From assembly GCA_013287605.1 (NCBI GenBank), contig JABDDM010000008.1, positions 2,307 through 59,501 on the forward strand: a stretch of 57,195 nt of DNA, in the 5' to 3' direction. The position numbers were made by a program, and so were the translations under genes. This document shows positions 54,927-57,195 of the stretch, one piece after another. The stretch is from Ignavibacteria bacterium (GTDB taxonomy: Bacteria; Bacteroidota; Ignavibacteria; Palsa-1295). The notes beneath the pieces are model-generated. The model was given only the letters and a program-made list of their open reading frames with translations, was not told where the DNA came from and did not search any database. The number at the start of each line of letters is the position of its first letter. Within the stretch, counting starts at the first letter, position 1.

Positions 54927-56726
54927 TTATCGGATAACCGTGAATTGCTTTGTCACTGGAACACCCGCGCAATCGAGACGAACGTAGTACACACCAGCGC
55001 TAAGAGCTTGCGTGTTAAGTTCTATTTCGCGGTGACCTGCTGCAAGCGTCTGAGTTGAAGAATAGTCGGGATGGGCAAGCATCTTGTGACCGAGTAGATC
55101 AAACACTTCGGCTTTCACGCGCGTCTCCCGCTGGAGATCGAATTTCAGTTTGAGATCGGCGTTGTGTGTCAGCGGATTGGGATAGATCGAAACATCCGAA
55201 CCCGTCGCAATCGAAGGAACGCCCGCCCCGTCGATAACAATGAGACCCAGATAATCACCTTCGAAGCCGCTGCAGTAGTGATATGTCGCGTTCTCTGCGG
55301 TCTTGATCACAAACGTGGCAACGGTGACGAGCGTGTTCTTTTCATTACCGCTGTAAGTATCAAACAGAATGCTTCCCAGTTGGAGCACATTCGTAAGTGT
55401 CTGTGAATTGGTGTTCAGTAGCGCAACGTTCACTTGTCCCAACGAGATTGTGGCACTCTTGATCGTCCATCCGGCGGGTGCTGTTATTCTTGACACGAGA
55501 TGCTTTGGATCGATATCAAGCATGGTGCCATTGTACACGAGAGAATAATCGATCTCGTTGATCTTCATCGTGTCGAGCAGTCGATGGCTGCCTTGGATAG
55601 ATAGACCAACAGGGACAGATACCATCGAATTGGCGGCAGCGTGTTTTGTGCCGAAGGATTGCGACTTCACCATATCGATCCCGGGTTGAACTGTATTGTC
55701 AACAAATCGGTAGAGTCCACCCACTGAATCAAACGCATACAGCACATCACCTCCGCAAGCTCCGCTGTAGACCATGAATCGCGTATCGTTGTAAGCACCA
55801 GGTCCACCGATATTCGTCCAAGTTGCGCCTTGATCCACAGACCGGTAGAAGTCGCGCCTAAATGGCTCCTGGTTGGCGTGGTATTCTGTCTGGATGTAGA
55901 GGACACTTTCATCGACCCCTCGAATCGTACCTGTCGAGCGAAAGTCGAATCGATGCACGACATTCCAATTCATGCCATAATCCGTTGAGCGCAAAATCTC
56001 AGTTGTGTATGGGGTTCCATCGCTTGGACCTTCCGGAGCAGCATAAAAAATGCTTCTGCCCTTGACGCCATAGACAGACCATGATTCCGTATTCATGTTC
56101 GCGTTGAACCAAGTCCTTCCACCATCATTCGTAACGAGCCAATTCTGTCCGCGAAAATCACTGATCAAACCGTGTTGATCATCGACAAAATCGACACAGT
56201 TCGTACTCGAAATGAACGAGCCCTTCCATGTTCTTCCGCTGTCAAAGGAAAGATGCCCTCGGCCATAAATGTCGGTAGCAACAAGCGTCGAAGATGTTTG
56301 GTAGAGGGATGTTAATGCGGAAGGGAGTCCTGTTTCGGTCCAACTGAGTCCGCCATCGACCGTCCTCCATAGACCGATATTTCCTGAACTCATATACGGA
56401 GCGACAGCAGCCCAGCCAGTGGTCTCATCGAGCATGAGAATTTGGCATACCTCCCCAGTGTAACCTTGCGGTATAACGGCTTGTATCCATGTGGTGCCAC
56501 CATCGGTAGTCTTGTAAATTCCCACTTCACCAACTACGAGGCCGGGTGACGATCCGAGGCCAACAAATCCAACCTCCGAAGATATGAAATTAACGCAGCT
56601 GATCTCCCAGGGAAAAGAGCCGATCTTCTGCCAATCGGCTCTGGCAAGATTCGGTGCAAGCGAACAAAGCGATAGGATGACCAAAAGGCACAGGTTCTTT
56701 GCAGCGGTGATTGAGAATACTTTCAT
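54927..56726 (-). CDS. BNR/Ycf48-like propeller protein with T9SS sorting domain
   Basis: 599 residues. Signal peptide MKVFSITAAKNLCLLVILSLCSLAPNLARA. Beta-propeller blades of the Ycf48/BNR type follow: EVGIYKTTDGGTTWIQ, IGLWRTVDGGLSWTETG, GHLSFDSGRTWKG, WLVTNDGGRTWF, ILRSTDYGMNWNVV and YRSVDQGATWTNIG. A beta-sandwich follows at about 380-510, then the T9SS type A tail (YPNPLTHNADLKLKFD ... VFDLLGHKML ... ALSAGVYYVRLDCAGVPVTKQFTVIR). A secreted or surface protein, probably a binding scaffold. Confidence 0.87.
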   Translation of the reverse strand: MKVFSITAAKNLCLLVILSLCSLAPNLARADWQKIGSFPWEISCVNFISSEVGFVGLGSSPGLVVGEVGIYKTTDGGTTWIQAVIPQGYTGEVCQILMLDETTGWAAVAPYMSSGNIGLWRTVDGGLSWTETGLPSALTSLYQTSSTLVATDIYGRGHLSFDSGRTWKGSFISSTNCVDFVDDQHGLISDFRGQNWLVTNDGGRTWFNANMNTESWSVYGVKGRSIFYAAPEGPSDGTPYTTEILRSTDYGMNWNVVHRFDFRSTGTIRGVDESVLYIQTEYHANQEPFRRDFYRSVDQGATWTNIGGPGAYNDTRFMVYSGACGGDVLYAFDSVGGLYRFVDNTVQPGIDMVKSQSFGTKHAAANSMVSVPVGLSIQGSHRLLDTMKINEIDYSLVYNGTMLDIDPKHLVSRITAPAGWTIKSATISLGQVNVALLNTNSQTLTNVLQLGSILFDTYSGNEKNTLVTVATFVIKTAENATYHYCSGFEGDYLGLIVIDGAGVPSIATGSDVSIYPNPLTHNADLKLKFDLQRETRVKAEVFDLLGHKMLAHPDYSSTQTLAAGHREIELNTQALSAGVYYVRLDCAGVPVTKQFTVIR

Positions 56727-56842
56727 GGCAGCTTACCAAAAAGGTGATGATCGCACGTGTGCAGCGCACCATTGCGGGAAAGTTTCGTCTGATTAGAAGA
56801 TAACACGGGATCATGCCCAAAGATACTCCTCAGCATTTGGGC

Positions 56843-56884
56843 AAGGCTGAAGGCTGAAGGATGAAGGATGAAGGATGAAGGATA
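56843..56884. repeat. Heptanucleotide tandem repeat (AAGGATG/AAGGCTG)
   Basis: Two AAGGCTG units followed by three to four AAGGATG units. It lies in the spacer between two minus-strand genes and could change length by slippage. Confidence 0.8.
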
Positions 56885-56922
56885 AATACGGAGTCAACCC
56901 GAACGTCCCTCTGTGGGAAAGA

Positions 56923-57195
56923 TCAGATAGTGTATTGGTATCCGATGTATGCAGTCGTAGAAGCATCACCAGAGAGGCTGTGGCCGGCGGAATATAAGAT
57001 ATGATTGTGCTCGTCAATATTGATGAAGCCTCCAACATTGAAGCCCGCACCGGATAATGCCCCTGGCGATTGAGGAGTGTGATAAAACGCTTCACCTCCC
57101 ACCGTGATCACATCCGAAATATCATATTGGACCTCCCATCCAGCGTACAACCAATTCTTAGTTTCCGGCCCGTAATTCAGCCAATATCCAGCTCC
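56923..57195 (-). CDS. Outer-membrane beta-barrel protein, C-terminal part
   Basis: Open from the window edge for 91 codons: NYGPETKNWLYAGWEVQYDISDVITVGGEAFYHTP...GFNVGGFINIDEHNHILYSAGHSL...TAYIGYQYTI. The alternating strands and aromatic C-terminus are those of an outer-membrane barrel. The pattern resembles the phenol-degradation MetA-like transporter family. The N-terminus lies beyond the window. The track's internal start at 57150 is only the first start codon in a longer frame. Confidence 0.75.
   Translation of the reverse strand, partial: GAGYWLNYGPETKNWLYAGWEVQYDISDVITVGGEAFYHTPQSPGALSGAGFNVGGFINIDEHNHILYSAGHSLSGDASTTAYIGYQYTI

Noticed and set aside
54676-54987. 103-codon plus-strand ORF between the TrlF-like and BNR/T9SS genes
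   Set aside because: Overlaps the end of the T9SS gene and shows no recognisable composition or motif.

Overview
The window looks like a chromosomal segment of a Bacteroidota/Chlorobi-type (FCB group) bacterium. The evidence is many secreted proteins with type IX secretion (T9SS) C-terminal sorting domains, start codons that mostly lack a Shine-Dalgarno sequence, and a single 16S rRNA gene. A Kapabacteria/Ignavibacteria-like lineage is my best guess, but I could not run a 16S search. Most genes are ordinary and moderately GC-rich with short spacers. Two stretches are clearly accessory: about 30.3-44.3 kb and about 49.9-54.6 kb.

Layout. 0-6 kb: a partial GalT-like (DUF4921) gene, two small envelope/stress-type proteins (YtxH, DUF948-like), then a minus-strand run of penicillin-acylase-like hydrolase, HMA-domain lipoprotein and trmD. 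6-13.6 kb: two lipoproteins (one VWA-OmpA), a BNR/sialidase-like T9SS protein, trhO, a serine beta-lactamase-fold T9SS protein and an FMN reductase. 13.6-22.5 kb: a stand-alone rpoB-rpoC unit with a long leader and a clear terminator. 22.6-28.5 kb: a secreted esterase, two convergent paralogous lipoproteins, an SDR oxidoreductase and a frameshifted T9SS/TIG protein. 29.29-30.78 kb: a complete 16S rRNA with its own terminator and no tRNA, 23S or 5S gene in the window.

31-44 kb is the most unusual part. Four full T9SS paralogs and one C-terminal remnant follow the 16S gene. Each ends at a stop codon fused to the same internal point of the 16S gene (GTGAGGTGTTTGG...), followed by differently deleted remnants of the 16S 3' part, the 16S trailer and the rRNA terminator. 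This reads as an amplification array started by one illegitimate recombination between a T9SS gene's 3' end and the 16S gene. Embedded in it (36.7-41.05 kb) is a patchwork of small mobile-type genes: a rifampin ADP-ribosyltransferase (arr), a VOC protein, three RibD-C/DHFR-like proteins, a broken DUF1801 gene and a broken antitoxin gene. The rRNA terminator module recurs after two further secreted-protein genes, and a fifth full-length T9SS gene carries an in-frame stop.

44.4-57.2 kb: a KTSC-like small protein, a DUF72 protein, a umuDC operon whose UmuD appears to lack both catalytic residues and the cleavage site, a cytochrome P450, palindromic intergenic repeats, a VOC protein, a HAD-hydrolase remnant, a DUF2130 predicted nuclease facing a PHP/SMC-like (TrlF-like) ATPase, a BNR/Ycf48-like T9SS protein, and the C-terminus of an outer-membrane barrel.
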